In this document: positions 25,919 through 34,574 of the stretch, one piece after another
Numbering within the stretch: the stretch's first letter is position 1
How the letters are laid out: the number at the start of each line of letters is the position of its first letter
Source: Pedobacter yonginensis
Lineage (GTDB): Bacteria; Bacteroidota; Bacteroidia; Sphingobacteriales; Sphingobacteriaceae
Reading direction: 5' to 3'
Assembly: GCF_003173595.1 (NCBI RefSeq)
Contig: NZ_QGNZ01000002.1
Location: 930,001 to 994,000 of the forward strand
DNA: 64,000 nucleotides
The notes under the pieces: generated by a model
What the model saw: only the letters and a program-made list of their open reading frames with translations
Told to the model about the DNA's origin: nothing
Database searches by the model: none
Position numbers and translations under genes: made by a program

Positions 25919-26992
25919 ATGTTAGATAAACTAGAGGCTATAAAGCAGCGTTGGGAAGATGTAGAGGAGCAATTGAGCAATCCGGATGTAATTCAGGATA
26001 TGAAACGTTTTGCTGCTTTAAACAAAGAATATAAAGATTTGGGCAAAATTGTAGATGAATATAAAATCTACAAAAACGTGATGAGTAATATTGATGCCAA
26101 TAAGGAGATTTTAGCAGCAGAGAAAGACCCTGAAATGCGTGAAATGGCAAAAGAGGAGTTGGATTTGTTGCTGAAACAACAAGAAGAAATGGAAAGCAAT
26201 ATCCGTTTAATGTTGATTCCTAAAGATCCGGAAGATGCTAAAAACGCAGTTTTTGAGATTAGAGGTGGTACGGGTGGCGATGAAGCCGCATTATTTGCCG
26301 GCGATTTGTATCGTATGTACACCCGCTTTTTCGAAACTAAAGGCTGGAGAGTAGAAACGGTTGACGTTACCGAAGGCACCGCCGGCGGATATAAAGAGGT
26401 AATTTTAAAAGTAAGTGGCGATGATGTTTATGGTCAATTAAAGTACGAAAGTGGCGTACACCGTGTGCAACGTGTGCCTGATACAGAAACACAAGGCCGT
26501 GTACATACCTCTGCCGCTTCAGTTGCCGTTTTACCAGAGGCAGAAGAAATTGATTTGTACATAAACCCTGCAGATATTGAACTCCAAACCTCACGCTCGG
26601 GTGGTGCAGGTGGACAGAACGTAAATAAGGTTGAAACGAAAGTTCAACTAACGCATAAACCATCGGGTTTGGTAGTTGTATGTCAGCAAGAACGTTCACA
26701 ATTGGGTAACCGCATTATTGCAATGGAGATGTTGCGTAGCAAATTATACGATATAGAGTTGCAGAAGAAAAATGGCGACATTGCTGCGAAGCGTAAAACA
26801 ATGGTATCAACAGGAGATCGCTCAGCCAAGATTAGAACTTACAATTACCCACAAGGCCGAGTTACTGAACACCGCATCGGTTTAACCTTGTACAACCTCC
26901 CTTCGATCATGGATGGAGACATTCAAGAGATTATTAGCGCCTTGCAATTTGCCGAGAATGCAGAGAAGATGCAAGAAGGTGCTGTAGGTTAA
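25919..26992 (+). CDS. prfA: peptide chain release factor 1
   Basis: 357 aa. Terminates translation at UAA and UAG. The GGQ motif sits at residues 231-233 ([11 protein letters not shown]), and the stop-codon recognition region reads [15 protein letters not shown], a P-x-T form as in RF1 rather than the SPF of RF2. The C-terminal [20 protein letters not shown] is the RF1 signature. Usual length, no frameshift, so this is not the RF2 gene. No prmC methyltransferase is adjacent. Confidence 0.96.
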   Translation: MLDKLEAIKQRWEDVEEQLSNPDVIQDMKRFAALNKEYKDLGKIVDEYKIYKNVMSNIDANKEILAAEKDPEMREMAKEELDLLLKQQEEMESNIRLMLIPKDPEDAKNAVFEIRGGTGGDEAALFAGDLYRMYTRFFETKGWRVETVDVTEGTAGGYKEVILKVSGDDVYGQLKYESGVHRVQRVPDTETQGRVHTSAASVAVLPEAEEIDLYINPADIELQTSRSGGAGGQNVNKVETKVQLTHKPSGLVVVCQQERSQLGNRIIAMEMLRSKLYDIELQKKNGDIAAKRKTMVSTGDRSAKIRTYNYPQGRVTEHRIGLTLYNLPSIMDGDIQEIISALQFAENAEKMQEGAVG

Positions 26993-27018
26993 CGAGTTAT
27001 AATTATTTTAAAAAAAAG

Positions 27019-27049
27019 TTTGCGAATAAGGATAATGTCTCTATATTTG
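27019..27049 (+). promoter_or_regulatory. Bacteroidota-type promoter of tRNA-Asp
   Basis: TTTG at 27019-27022 and TATATTTG at 27042-27049 are 19 bases apart, a full match to the -33 TTTG / -7 TAnnTTTG consensus. The tRNA starts 49 bases after the -7 box. Confidence 0.75.
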
Positions 27050-27098
27050 CATCCTCGAAAGGGGAAAGAGGTTTAAACTTTTAAAAAGCAAACAAAAC

Positions 27099-27172
27099 GG
27101 AGTGGTAGTTCAGCTGGTTAGAATGCCTGCCTGTCACGCAGGAGGTCGCGGGTTCGAGTCCCGTCCATTCCG
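27099..27172 (+). tRNA. tRNA-Asp (GTC)
   Basis: A 74-base cloverleaf: acceptor GGAGTGG pairs with CCATTCC (one G-T wobble), the anticodon stem CCTGC/GCAGG encloses loop CTGTCAC with anticodon GTC at 27133-27135, and the T arm is GCGGG-TTCGAGT-CCCGT (one G-T pair). The discriminator is G, and CCA is not encoded. It is a single-tRNA unit with its own promoter and terminator. Confidence 0.97.
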
Positions 27173-27196
27173 CTGAGAACACAGATCAAATCATTT

Positions 27197-27233
27197 AAAA
27201 GCCTAGAACATATATTGTTTTAGGCTTTTTTTT
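27197..27233 (+). terminator. terminator of tRNA-Asp
   Basis: A 14-bp stem (27197-27210 with 27216-27229, one G-T pair), 5-base loop and T-run to 27233, 25 bases after the tRNA. Confidence 0.85.
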
Positions 27234-27462
27234 GCTCAACTATAATCTCGCTTTTTTAGGGATTAAGGGGGATCAAGGGGCAAGCAGAAAAGTTAGGGGA
27301 AATCGAATATTTCTTAGTTCTATGCATTATGAGAACTTCATATCCCGTAATTCAAACCGTACAAGCTTCAATAAAAGTAGAAAACCTGTTGCATTCGGCT
27401 TCAAATTCGTTGTCGGGAACTCTAGTGCAGAATATGGATAGTATCTTCCTGGATTCATATAT

Positions 27463-27657
27463 TCATTTTTTTTTATGATCTGGATTTTTAATAATCCAAG
27501 AATTCCAAAACCTGTAAGCATTCGCATCTCGGTTAAGATAGTATAAAATAAATGACTCATTAGATACGAAATCTGCTTCTGAAGGTTCTATGTATTTCAT
27601 TTTCATTTTAAATCGAGGAAGTTTTAAATGTGTTATGTTAAGTTTTTCAATTAGCAT
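27463..27657 (-). pseudogene. FecR-like anti-sigma N-terminal remnant
   Basis: A 64-codon frame ends in DADNAYRFW-type sequence: ESFILYYLNRDANAYRFWNS then WIIKNPDHKKK. This resembles the N-terminal segment of FecR-type anti-sigma factors (DESF..Y.L......FW..W....P). The frame stops right after a run of nine A/T bases, and no FecR body or ECF sigma factor follows, so this is best read as a decayed fragment. The surrounding 27234-27765 spacer shows no other supported gene. Confidence 0.35.
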
Positions 27658-27765
27658 GCTCAGTTAATCGGTAATGGCACTAACATAAGTAATTATTCCA
27701 AAAAGTTGTAAAAGTAGGAATTTTTCAATAGTATTGTCGTATAACTAATATTTAAATGTAAGATA

Positions 27766-29277
27766 ATGGGACACAAAATTAACCTTTTTATTGCCTTGCT
27801 TTTGTTCTTGCTCTCAGGCTGTGCAAAAGAAACCTTGAACAAAAATCAAATTAAGCCGGAAGTGCAATCTGCCTTTGAAAGAAAAAAAACAGTTTCCAAG
27901 TTCGGGAATTTGCTTGATAGAGTTGAGTATTTGTATTACTCTAATGACGACAAACTTAGTTCGATTAATCAATTTGTCAAACTAGTTGCTTCTGACCAGA
28001 ATATCAAAGATTTTTCGACCATTAACCAGAATTTTATTTCTCTTAAAGGGCAGCAGGCTGTGGCACTTGAACTTACAAAATCCATTTACTCAAACTCATA
28101 TTTAAATAATAAAACGGACTCTAAAACTGTAAACCATCACCGTACTATTGTGGCAGAATTCAGGCAAATGATCCTTCAGAACTTCATAGAAGATCAAAAA
28201 TTCGATATCGCCAAGGCGGTTGGTACTTATGCTAAAGCAGTTTATGGTATCAAAAATGGGGTAGCCGAATACTCCCAAATTAAAGCAGTAGAATTTCCTA
28301 TAACCTCTAGAATTTATCAAAGTGATTATGAAGACAGATCATCTTTAAAAAGTAAACTAAAAGCTTCAACAAGTGCAGGAAAAAAATATAAAGTTCAGCT
28401 TGCTTTCCCCAATAATAGTGGTGAGGTCTCTTTTGATTGCCCCGAAGATGTATATATTTTGGATGCCGCTTTAGCCGAGGGTATAGACCTACCTTATTCA
28501 GGACGAGTTGGCGTTGATGGAGCATCAGCCTGTAGGTTAATAACTGGATCGGTCGACCAATCAGAACAGAGTTTTCTATCAGACTGCTTAATCAACAATG
28601 GTTTTATTCTTTTGGAAGTTGCATATGCTAAGTCCGACGTAAGAATACTCGTTAATCAACAGGAGGAGCTTAGTACCAACTGTTTGGACGGGGTAAACAT
28701 TTATCCTAACCAACTAGTCACGGATTGGACACCTCCCCTCATACCTCCCTTCACCCCTGCGGGACCTTCTAGCCCCCCAACTGGAGGAGGAGGCCCTGTA
28801 AATCCCATACCTAGCCCACCCACAAACCCACCAGCTACACCTAGTGAATGTGAACTCGCGGCCACTGAACAGGCGGGTGAACCAATAACCGATAATATTT
28901 CTCCCGTAACAGAAATCTTTAGAATTTCAACAACCTCAACAACCAGAACGAATCATTACCGATGGCCATTTCATAAAGACAAATTCGGGATGTGGTTTTT
29001 AAGAAGTACTGAAGTAGGAAAGCATAAAAAAGTGGATGGAGAATGGGTTTGGGATTCTATCGAGCATATTCCAAAATCAGAAGAAGTTCGTGGAACTATA
29101 CTACCTGGTGGAACTATAGAAATTGTATTAAATGCCTATCCAGCAAAAGGGAAAAAAGTTGCAGGGGTTTACTTGGATTATTATTTAAATATGCATATTA
29201 TTTGTAAGGGTTTGCAACTAATGCCATTACAAACAACTGACTTTACTAACATTGCATTTTGGACCGTAGATAACTAA
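27766..29277 (+). CDS. lipoprotein with a cysteine-less plant-type ferredoxin-like domain
   Basis: 503 aa. Lipobox LLFLLSGC puts the lipidated Cys at residue 19. Residues 20-205 are unrecognised and mostly helical. About 206-300 align well with plant-type [2Fe-2S] ferredoxins: CPEDVYILDAALAEGIDLPY, then GSVDQSEQSFLSD, then SDVRI. Yet all four ligand positions are changed: the first Cys to Gly246, the second to Asp251, the third to Ser254 and the last to Glu284. The nearby Cys256 is not at a ligand position. A proline/glycine-rich linker (about 323-362) leads to a C-terminal domain of unknown type. The cluster is therefore almost certainly absent; a structural or binding role is inferred. It pairs with the next gene, 17 bases on. 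Confidence 0.75.
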   Translation: MGHKINLFIALLLFLLSGCAKETLNKNQIKPEVQSAFERKKTVSKFGNLLDRVEYLYYSNDDKLSSINQFVKLVASDQNIKDFSTINQNFISLKGQQAVALELTKSIYSNSYLNNKTDSKTVNHHRTIVAEFRQMILQNFIEDQKFDIAKAVGTYAKAVYGIKNGVAEYSQIKAVEFPITSRIYQSDYEDRSSLKSKLKASTSAGKKYKVQLAFPNNSGEVSFDCPEDVYILDAALAEGIDLPYSGRVGVDGASACRLITGSVDQSEQSFLSDCLINNGFILLEVAYAKSDVRILVNQQEELSTNCLDGVNIYPNQLVTDWTPPLIPPFTPAGPSSPPTGGGGPVNPIPSPPTNPPATPSECELAATEQAGEPITDNISPVTEIFRISTTSTTRTNHYRWPFHKDKFGMWFLRSTEVGKHKKVDGEWVWDSIEHIPKSEEVRGTILPGGTIEIVLNAYPAKGKKVAGVYLDYYLNMHIICKGLQLMPLQTTDFTNIAFWTVDN

Positions 29278-29294
29278 ATCAAAATTATAAGATC

Positions 29295-30062
29295 ATGAAA
29301 ACTTGGTTATGCGTTATACTCGCAACTGGCATCTTTTCGTTATGCTATTCTAACATCGAAGTTCAAGACGAAAATATCGTCGCTATTGACATAAAAAGTA
29401 AAATTGAGCTTGTGCACCTACCAGACGGGCAATTATTGAAATATGACTTTGAGTATCAGCATTTGTATCTTGATAGTTTAAATATTGTCAGAGAAATAAT
29501 AACCAGAACTACCCCAACGGAAATAATGAAGATTACTGATTCTCTAGTGAATGAAAATTCATTAATAGTTGATACACTTTACAAGTACTTCCTCTTTAAT
29601 CAATCCCGAAAACATGGCCTTCTAATTGATTCTTTAAGATCAATAAATGGCAAAGTGTTTTCAGTCGATTCGCTAAGGAACGTCAAACGGTGGGGTAATT
29701 TTAATCTGGATAGCTTTAAGCTGGTTGCAGTAATAAATAACCCCAATTTACATCAAGTAATCGCTGAAAAATATCACAAGCCAAATAAAGACTTATCGGA
29801 TGAGAATGACCCTGATTCTCTTTATCTATTCTACGATAAATCCCTGAACAACATTCCATTCTCATTTTCATCGAAAATTGATGAAGAAAAAAAAGCTAAA
29901 CTTTCAAAAATTCAAGTTGTTTTTAACTCTAGAAAGTCTGATAAATTTATGCTTACGCTGCCCAGAAGAGCGTACTCTTTTGAAATTGTTAGAGCGCAAA
30001 TTAAAGATCGAAAAAAAATTCTTGATTTTTTTAATTTAATTAGAACCAAGAATTTGGATTAA
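29295..30062 (+). CDS. orphan secreted protein downstream of the ferredoxin-like lipoprotein
   Basis: 255 aa with a Sec-type signal sequence (MKTWLCVILATGIFSLCYSN). I do not recognise a family. The mature part is rich in Asp, Asn and Lys, with no transmembrane helix. It begins 17 bases after the upstream lipoprotein gene on the same strand, and a terminator lies 144 bases past its stop, so the pair is probably one transcript. Codon use is AT-rich like its partner. A role together with the ferredoxin-like lipoprotein is inferred only from adjacency. Confidence 0.7.
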   Translation: MKTWLCVILATGIFSLCYSNIEVQDENIVAIDIKSKIELVHLPDGQLLKYDFEYQHLYLDSLNIVREIITRTTPTEIMKITDSLVNENSLIVDTLYKYFLFNQSRKHGLLIDSLRSINGKVFSVDSLRNVKRWGNFNLDSFKLVAVINNPNLHQVIAEKYHKPNKDLSDENDPDSLYLFYDKSLNNIPFSFSSKIDEEKKAKLSKIQVVFNSRKSDKFMLTLPRRAYSFEIVRAQIKDRKKILDFFNLIRTKNLD

Positions 30063-30205
30063 CAATTTTTTTTAAACATTTGTTATAAATCTTAATGAAA
30101 AATAAGATGCACATTGTTTTTAGAGGAGGCTGTGTACATAACTCAATTTGACCTTTAAGCCACCAAATGATTCTTTTTGCGGCGAACATAATCAGGATTA
30201 AAAAT

Positions 30206-30239
30206 GGCAATTTTCATGAGCGAAAATTGCCGTTTTTTT
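30206..30239 (+). terminator. terminator with a 10-bp GGCAATTTTC stem (repeat copy 1)
   Basis: Stem 30206-30215 with 30222-30231, 6-base loop, followed by T7. Its 26-base core is, in reverse complement, identical to 32454-32479 except for one base. Confidence 0.8.
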
Positions 30240-30327
30240 GATCTTAAATTTTTTAGTTGATTCAAAATTAAACTTGGTTCGTTTAAAGTGATTTTGATGT
30301 AATTAGACACCTTCTTTCTTGGCCCAA

Positions 30328-31182
30328 CTACAACCTTGCTCTTCTTGCCGTAATTGCCGATCCGGCTGAAGCAATAACAACAAATGCAACGGCTAAACAT
30401 TCTTGTATGGATAGAAATTCTTGAAGGAAAACAAAAGCGGCCAATGAAGCCACGGCTGGCTCTAAACTCATTAAAATACTAAAGGTTCTTGCAGGAAGTT
30501 GCTTTAAGGCTTTAATTTCTAAAGTAAAGGGTATCGCACTAGAAAGCAATGCAAGTGCGGTGCCTAAGCCCAACAATTGAGGGGTTAAGCGCATCAATCC
30601 GCCGCTGAAAACACCAAAAGGCAAAATCAATAGAGAAGCAAATAACATTCCAACCGCTACAGCCTCTCCACCATTCATAATTTTTGAAATTCTACCACCA
30701 AGAATAATGTAAGCAGCCCAGAATCCGCCTGCAAGCAATGCAAGCAAAACACCAATTAAATCCAATCCATTATGGCTTGTCCAGGGCGCAATTAGGGCAA
30801 TTCCAATAGCAGCCAATAATACCCAAATAAAGTCTATTGCCTTTTTTGAAGAAAAAATGGCCAAAACCAATGGTCCAACAAATTCAAGCGTAACGCCCAA
30901 GCCAATTGGAATTCTCTCAATTGCCAAATAAAAAACCATGTTCATGGCCCCTAAAGCAAAGCCATATAGAATGACATATTTCCATTGCTTTGCGTTGAGC
31001 TTAGCCAAATTCGGCCTGAAAGCAAGCAATAAGATGATTGCAGAGATTCCGATTCTTAATGATGCAGTAGTTGCTGCACCCAAAGCAGGGAAAAGTCCTT
31101 TGGCAATAGCAGCTCCACACTGTACACTAATAATAGATAATATAACTGCTGGAATGGGTGGGATATTAAACTTGCTTTTCAT
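30328..31182 (-). CDS. EamA/DMT-family transporter
   Basis: 284 aa, about ten transmembrane helices arranged as two EamA repeats. The first covers about residues 10-135, the second about 145-280. Segments such as GFALGAMNMVFYLAIERIPI and GLGVTLEFVGPLVLAIFSSK are typical of the RhtA/drug-metabolite transporter group, which export amino acids or related metabolites. The substrate cannot be told. It is a single gene, convergent with the upstream accessory pair, with the two copies of the hairpin repeat on either side of this 30.2-32.5 kb stretch. Confidence 0.88.
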   Translation of the reverse strand: MKSKFNIPPIPAVILSIISVQCGAAIAKGLFPALGAATTASLRIGISAIILLLAFRPNLAKLNAKQWKYVILYGFALGAMNMVFYLAIERIPIGLGVTLEFVGPLVLAIFSSKKAIDFIWVLLAAIGIALIAPWTSHNGLDLIGVLLALLAGGFWAAYIILGGRISKIMNGGEAVAVGMLFASLLILPFGVFSGGLMRLTPQLLGLGTALALLSSAIPFTLEIKALKQLPARTFSILMSLEPAVASLAAFVFLQEFLSIQECLAVAFVVIASAGSAITARRARL

Positions 31183-31286
31183 ACCGAAGGATCAATGAAT
31201 TAGCCCGCGAAGTTACAAAAATGAAATCCATCACAAGTTTAATTTAACAGGCTAAATTCTGACTCAGATTTGGCAAAATCGAGCAT

Positions 31287-31315
31287 AAAAAAAGGGCTTG
31301 AAATTTTTCAAGCCC
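31287..31315 (-). terminator. terminator of the 121-... residue conserved protein gene
   Basis: On the minus strand a 9-bp stem GGGCTTGAA/TTCAAGCCC (31294-31302 with 31307-31315) with a 4-base loop is followed by T7. It lies directly after the gene ending at 31324. Confidence 0.8.
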
Positions 31316-31323
31316 TCATGTTT

Positions 31324-31671
31324 TTAAGCAAATAACTCCTGCTCGTCTCGATCAGCAGTTGGTATTTTTTTCAAGAAGTCATCAAATGCAGGTCCGTCGT
31401 TATCCGAATATATTCCATAAGCATCCAATATGTATCCGATGTTTTTATCCTGATCTTCAACTAAATATAAAACTGAATTATCTGCTGGATCAGAATCTCC
31501 CTCAAAACGGTAAGTTTTCACGATCGTTAAATCCTCAGGCTTGTAAATTTTCGAAAGGGTTTTGCTTTGCATCTTCCCATGATCAGAAATTTTTAATTCG
31601 TTATCTTTTCCTTTCAGCCTCAATTTCTCCAAAATTTGGCTCAAAGTGTTCATCGCAATTGGCTGTTCCAT
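31324..31671 (-). CDS. small conserved Bacteroidota protein
   Basis: 115 aa from ATG at 31671 (MEQPIAMNTLSQILEKLR); a longer frame to 31701 and a shorter one from 31653 exist. Core residues KPEDLTIVKTYRFEGDSDPA, then SVLYLVEDQDKNIGYILDAY, match a family widespread in Bacteroidota. Database entries often label it phosphoribosylpyrophosphate synthetase, but at about 100 aa it lacks the PRPP loop and both domains, so that name is not credible. No function is known. It is a single gene with its own terminator. Confidence 0.72.
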   Translation of the reverse strand: MEQPIAMNTLSQILEKLRLKGKDNELKISDHGKMQSKTLSKIYKPEDLTIVKTYRFEGDSDPADNSVLYLVEDQDKNIGYILDAYGIYSDNDGPAFDDFLKKIPTADRDEQELFA

Positions 31672-31782
31672 AGTTATAATGATTTTATACCTTTTAAACA
31701 CCCTGTAATTGAAATGGTTTTATAATCCAAAATTTAAGGGGAAACTAAATGACTTTCAATGTGTTCTAAATAAAACAAAAAA

Positions 31783-32325
31783 ATGAATACCATGAAAAAC
31801 TATCTTTTAGGATTAGCCATTGCTAGTATGGCAATTGTATCTGCCTGTACATCAAAAGCGGATAAAGAAATTGCCACTGCCACCTTAAATGAAACAGCAG
31901 ATAACACCAAAACCATTGGAACAGCCAAGTTTTATCAGCAGAGCGATGGTAAAGTTAAATTGGAATTGAATATTGATTTTCCATCAAAGGCAGATAGTAC
32001 CGTTGCCGTGCACCTCCACGAACATGGCGATTGTGGCGATATGGGCATGAACACCCATGGGCATTGGAACCCAACCAAAGAAAATCATGGTAAATGGGGC
32101 TCTTCAGCTTACCACAGTGGAGATATAGGCAATATCCAGTTAGATGGCAAAGGAAAAGGAAGTGTTACGGTAGCTACCGATAGATGGAACATTACTTCTG
32201 GAGATTCAAACAGCATAGTAGGAAGAGGTATAATCGTTCATGGCGGAACAGATGATTACACAACACAGCCAACGGGCAACTCTGGCCCACGTGTAGGCTG
32301 TGGCATTATTGAAATTGTTAAATAA
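31783..32325 (+). CDS. sodC: Cu/Zn superoxide dismutase family lipoprotein
   Basis: 180 aa. Lipobox AIVSAC gives an envelope lipoprotein. The metal-binding set is visible: VHLHEHGDC (His77 and His79, plus the disulfide Cys), GHWNP, HGKWGSSAYHSGDIGN (bridging and Zn ligands with the Asp), IIVHGG, and GPRVGCG with the active-site Arg and second Cys. It dismutates superoxide in the periplasm. The start could also be ATG 31792. The nearest terminator-like hairpin is 129 bases beyond the stop. Confidence 0.93.
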   Translation: MNTMKNYLLGLAIASMAIVSACTSKADKEIATATLNETADNTKTIGTAKFYQQSDGKVKLELNIDFPSKADSTVAVHLHEHGDCGDMGMNTHGHWNPTKENHGKWGSSAYHSGDIGNIQLDGKGKGSVTVATDRWNITSGDSNSIVGRGIIVHGGTDDYTTQPTGNSGPRVGCGIIEIVK

Positions 32326-32453
32326 TATAAAATATTTACAATACTGAAAAGAGATTCAAGGCGGTGTATCATTCATTTGGTCGCCGAATAGTATTCTACA
32401 TCATCATAAATAGTTTTAATGATAAAACGATAATGATGGGTATAGTTAAAGAA

Positions 32454-32489
32454 GGCAATTTTCGCTTATGAAAATTGCCTTTGTTTTTT
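32454..32489 (+). terminator. hairpin/terminator (repeat copy 2)
   Basis: Stem GGCAATTTTC/GAAAATTGCC at 32454-32463 and 32470-32479, followed by TTTGTTTTTT. It ends the sodC transcript and is nearly identical, in inverted orientation, to the hairpin at 30206-30231. Confidence 0.75.
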
Positions 32490-32601
32490 ATTGGGTGGTT
32501 CAGAATTTAATTTCTTCTGCTGGAAATAATTTTATTAAATGTGATGCCACTTTTTTATGCAATTGCGCTCCCGTTGTCATCATATAAAAAAATATAAAAC
32601 T

Positions 32602-33129
32602 ATGGCAACTTTAAACGAATCTCAAAGCAGCAAAGCCGTTAAAGGCAGAAGTCAAAAATCTACACCTCGCGTGGATCTTACGGCAATGGTAGATTTAATG
32701 TTCCTCTTAACTACATTCTTTATGCTCACCACCACACTAGGCGATTTAAATGTAGTTGATGTCGCAAAGCCCGAGCAATCTTTGTCGCAGGGACCTTACC
32801 CAGCATCCAGAACCATGACCATTTTATTGGGAAAGAATGGCGAAACAGCCTATTACATGGGTGAGCCAGATCAAGCTGAAATCAAAACTTCCCCTCTAAA
32901 AAATATCGAAGGTAAAATCTTGTCCTCCAAATTGTTAATGGCTAAAACTCATAACAACAATCCTTTAAAGCACCTAATTGTAATCATCAAGCCTACCAAA
33001 ACATCTACTTACAAAGATTTTGTTGATGTGCTGGACGAGATGAAAATCACCAATGTAAAGGCTTATGCTATTGATGATGATCACATTACCCCTGCTGAGC
33101 AGGCCTTTATAAAATTGAAAGGAATATAA
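32602..33129 (+). CDS. ExbD/TolR-family protein, orphan copy
   Basis: 175 aa from ATG 32602; an upstream in-frame start at 32557 would add a poor leader. One transmembrane helix near residues 28-48 (VDLTAMVDLMFLLTTFFMLT) with the conserved Asp before it, then a periplasmic domain. It closely resembles the second ExbD of the 38-44 kb operon, sharing the TMTILLG, YYMGE and TYKDFVDVLDEM patterns. No ExbB or TonB is beside it, so it probably works with the proteins of the main operon or replaces one under some condition. Confidence 0.85.
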   Translation: MATLNESQSSKAVKGRSQKSTPRVDLTAMVDLMFLLTTFFMLTTTLGDLNVVDVAKPEQSLSQGPYPASRTMTILLGKNGETAYYMGEPDQAEIKTSPLKNIEGKILSSKLLMAKTHNNNPLKHLIVIIKPTKTSTYKDFVDVLDEMKITNVKAYAIDDDHITPAEQAFIKLKGI

Positions 33130-33188
33130 CGCTATTAAATTTGAATTTAGAGCATCCGAATAAGTTCTGATGGGATAGCTTTCAAAAC

Positions 33189-33217
33189 AAAAGTCCCGAT
33201 TTTTGGTCGGGACTTTT
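33189..33217. terminator. bidirectional terminator between exbD copy and metK
   Basis: A perfect 11-bp stem AAAAGTCCCGA/TCGGGACTTTT (33189-33199, 33207-33217) with a 7-base loop between two convergent genes. Confidence 0.85.
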
Positions 33218-33235
33218 AAAATATTGTGGCTGGAA

Positions 33236-34486
33236 TTAAATTCCGAAAGCAGTTTTAACTTGATCTGTATAATCTAGTTTTTCCCAGGTAAACAACTCAA
33301 CGGTAACACTTTTTTCCTCTCCATTTGGAGTTCTAAAAGTTTTGGTAACCGTTTCTGGAGTTCTGCCCATGTGGCCGTAAGCAGCAGTTTCACTGTATAT
33401 CGGATTTCTAAGTTTCAAACGCTGTTCAATAAAGTATGGGCGCATGTCAAAAATAGATTCAACCTTTTTGCTTATTTCGCCATCAGTCAATCCAACTTTG
33501 GCCGTTCCGTAAGTAACCACATTTATTGATGTTGGTTTTGCAACCCCAATCGCATAAGAAACCTGAACCAAAACCTCATCAGCTAAACCAGCAGCAACTA
33601 AGTTTTTAGCAATGTGGCGTGTAGCATAAGCTGCACTTCTATCTACCTTACTTGGATCTTTTCCAGAAAATGCACCACCACCGTGAGCACCTTTTCCACC
33701 GTAAGTGTCAACAATTATCTTTCTACCAGTTAAGCCAGTATCTCCATGAGGACCCCCAATTACAAATTTTCCAGTCGGATTGATGTGATAAGTAATCTGA
33801 TCATTAAATAAATGAGCATATTGAGGGTATTTCGCCTTAACCCTCGGAATTAAAATAGAAACCAAGTCCGATTTAATCTTCGCCAACATAGTCGCTTCTT
33901 CGTCAAAATCATCATGTTGGGTAGAAATTACAATGGCATCAATTCTTTGAGGCTTATTATCGTCAGAATATTCAAGCGTTACCTGAGATTTTGCATCTGG
34001 GCGCAAATAGGTAATTTCAGAATTTTCTCTCCTTAAATTAGCCAATTCCCTTAATAAAGCATGAGACAAATCTAAAGCCAATGGCATATAGTTTTCAGTT
34101 TCGTTGGTTGCATAGCCAAACATCATACCTTGGTCGCCAGCACCTTGCTCCTCTTTGCTGCTTCTGTCAACACCCTGATTAATATCTTGAGATTGTTCAT
34201 GTATCGCAGATAAAATACCACAAGAATTGGCCTCAAACATATAATCGCTTTTGGTGTAGCCAATTTTCTTGATTACATCACGGGCAATTTGCTGTACATC
34301 TAAATAGGTTTTGGATTTAACCTCTCCGGCCAAAATTACCTGTCCAGTAGTTACCAGCGTTTCGCAGGCAACCTTAGATTCAGGATCAAAAGCAAGGAAG
34401 TTATCAATTAATGCATCCGAAATTTGATCGGCAATTTTATCTGGGTGGCCTTCAGAAACAGATTCTGATGTAAATAAGTATGACAT
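33236..34486 (-). CDS. metK: S-adenosylmethionine synthase
   Basis: 416 aa. Makes SAM from methionine and ATP. Signatures are [27 protein letters not shown] and [19 protein letters not shown], with the usual three-domain length. Transcribed leftwards alone. I looked for a SAM riboswitch in the leader and saw none; instead the region upstream carries a palindromic element (34575-34647). Confidence 0.97.
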   Translation of the reverse strand: MSYLFTSESVSEGHPDKIADQISDALIDNFLAFDPESKVACETLVTTGQVILAGEVKSKTYLDVQQIARDVIKKIGYTKSDYMFEANSCGILSAIHEQSQDINQGVDRSSKEEQGAGDQGMMFGYATNETENYMPLALDLSHALLRELANLRRENSEITYLRPDAKSQVTLEYSDDNKPQRIDAIVISTQHDDFDEEATMLAKIKSDLVSILIPRVKAKYPQYAHLFNDQITYHINPTGKFVIGGPHGDTGLTGRKIIVDTYGGKGAHGGGAFSGKDPSKVDRSAAYATRHIAKNLVAAGLADEVLVQVSYAIGVAKPTSINVVTYGTAKVGLTDGEISKKVESIFDMRPYFIEQRLKLRNPIYSETAAYGHMGRTPETVTKTFRTPNGEEKSVTVELFTWEKLDYTDQVKTAFGI

Positions 34487-34574
34487 TTATTAAAATTAAT
34501 AAGGGTAAATAAACAATTTAATATTTGCCAAAACCCCTAGAAAACAGGTTTTAAAATGATTGTAGAAGGCATTA

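Noticed and set aside
27232..27441. Plus-strand 69-codon ORF after tRNA-Asp
   Set aside because: Starts in the T-run of the terminator; no domain pattern.
27173..30205. Site-specific att duplication of the tRNA-Asp 3' end
   Set aside because: I saw no second copy of the tRNA 3' sequence downstream and no integrase gene.
30155..30400. Minus-strand 81-codon ORF at the 3' end of the EamA gene
   Set aside because: Overlaps the EamA gene and contains the terminator; basic, low-complexity translation.
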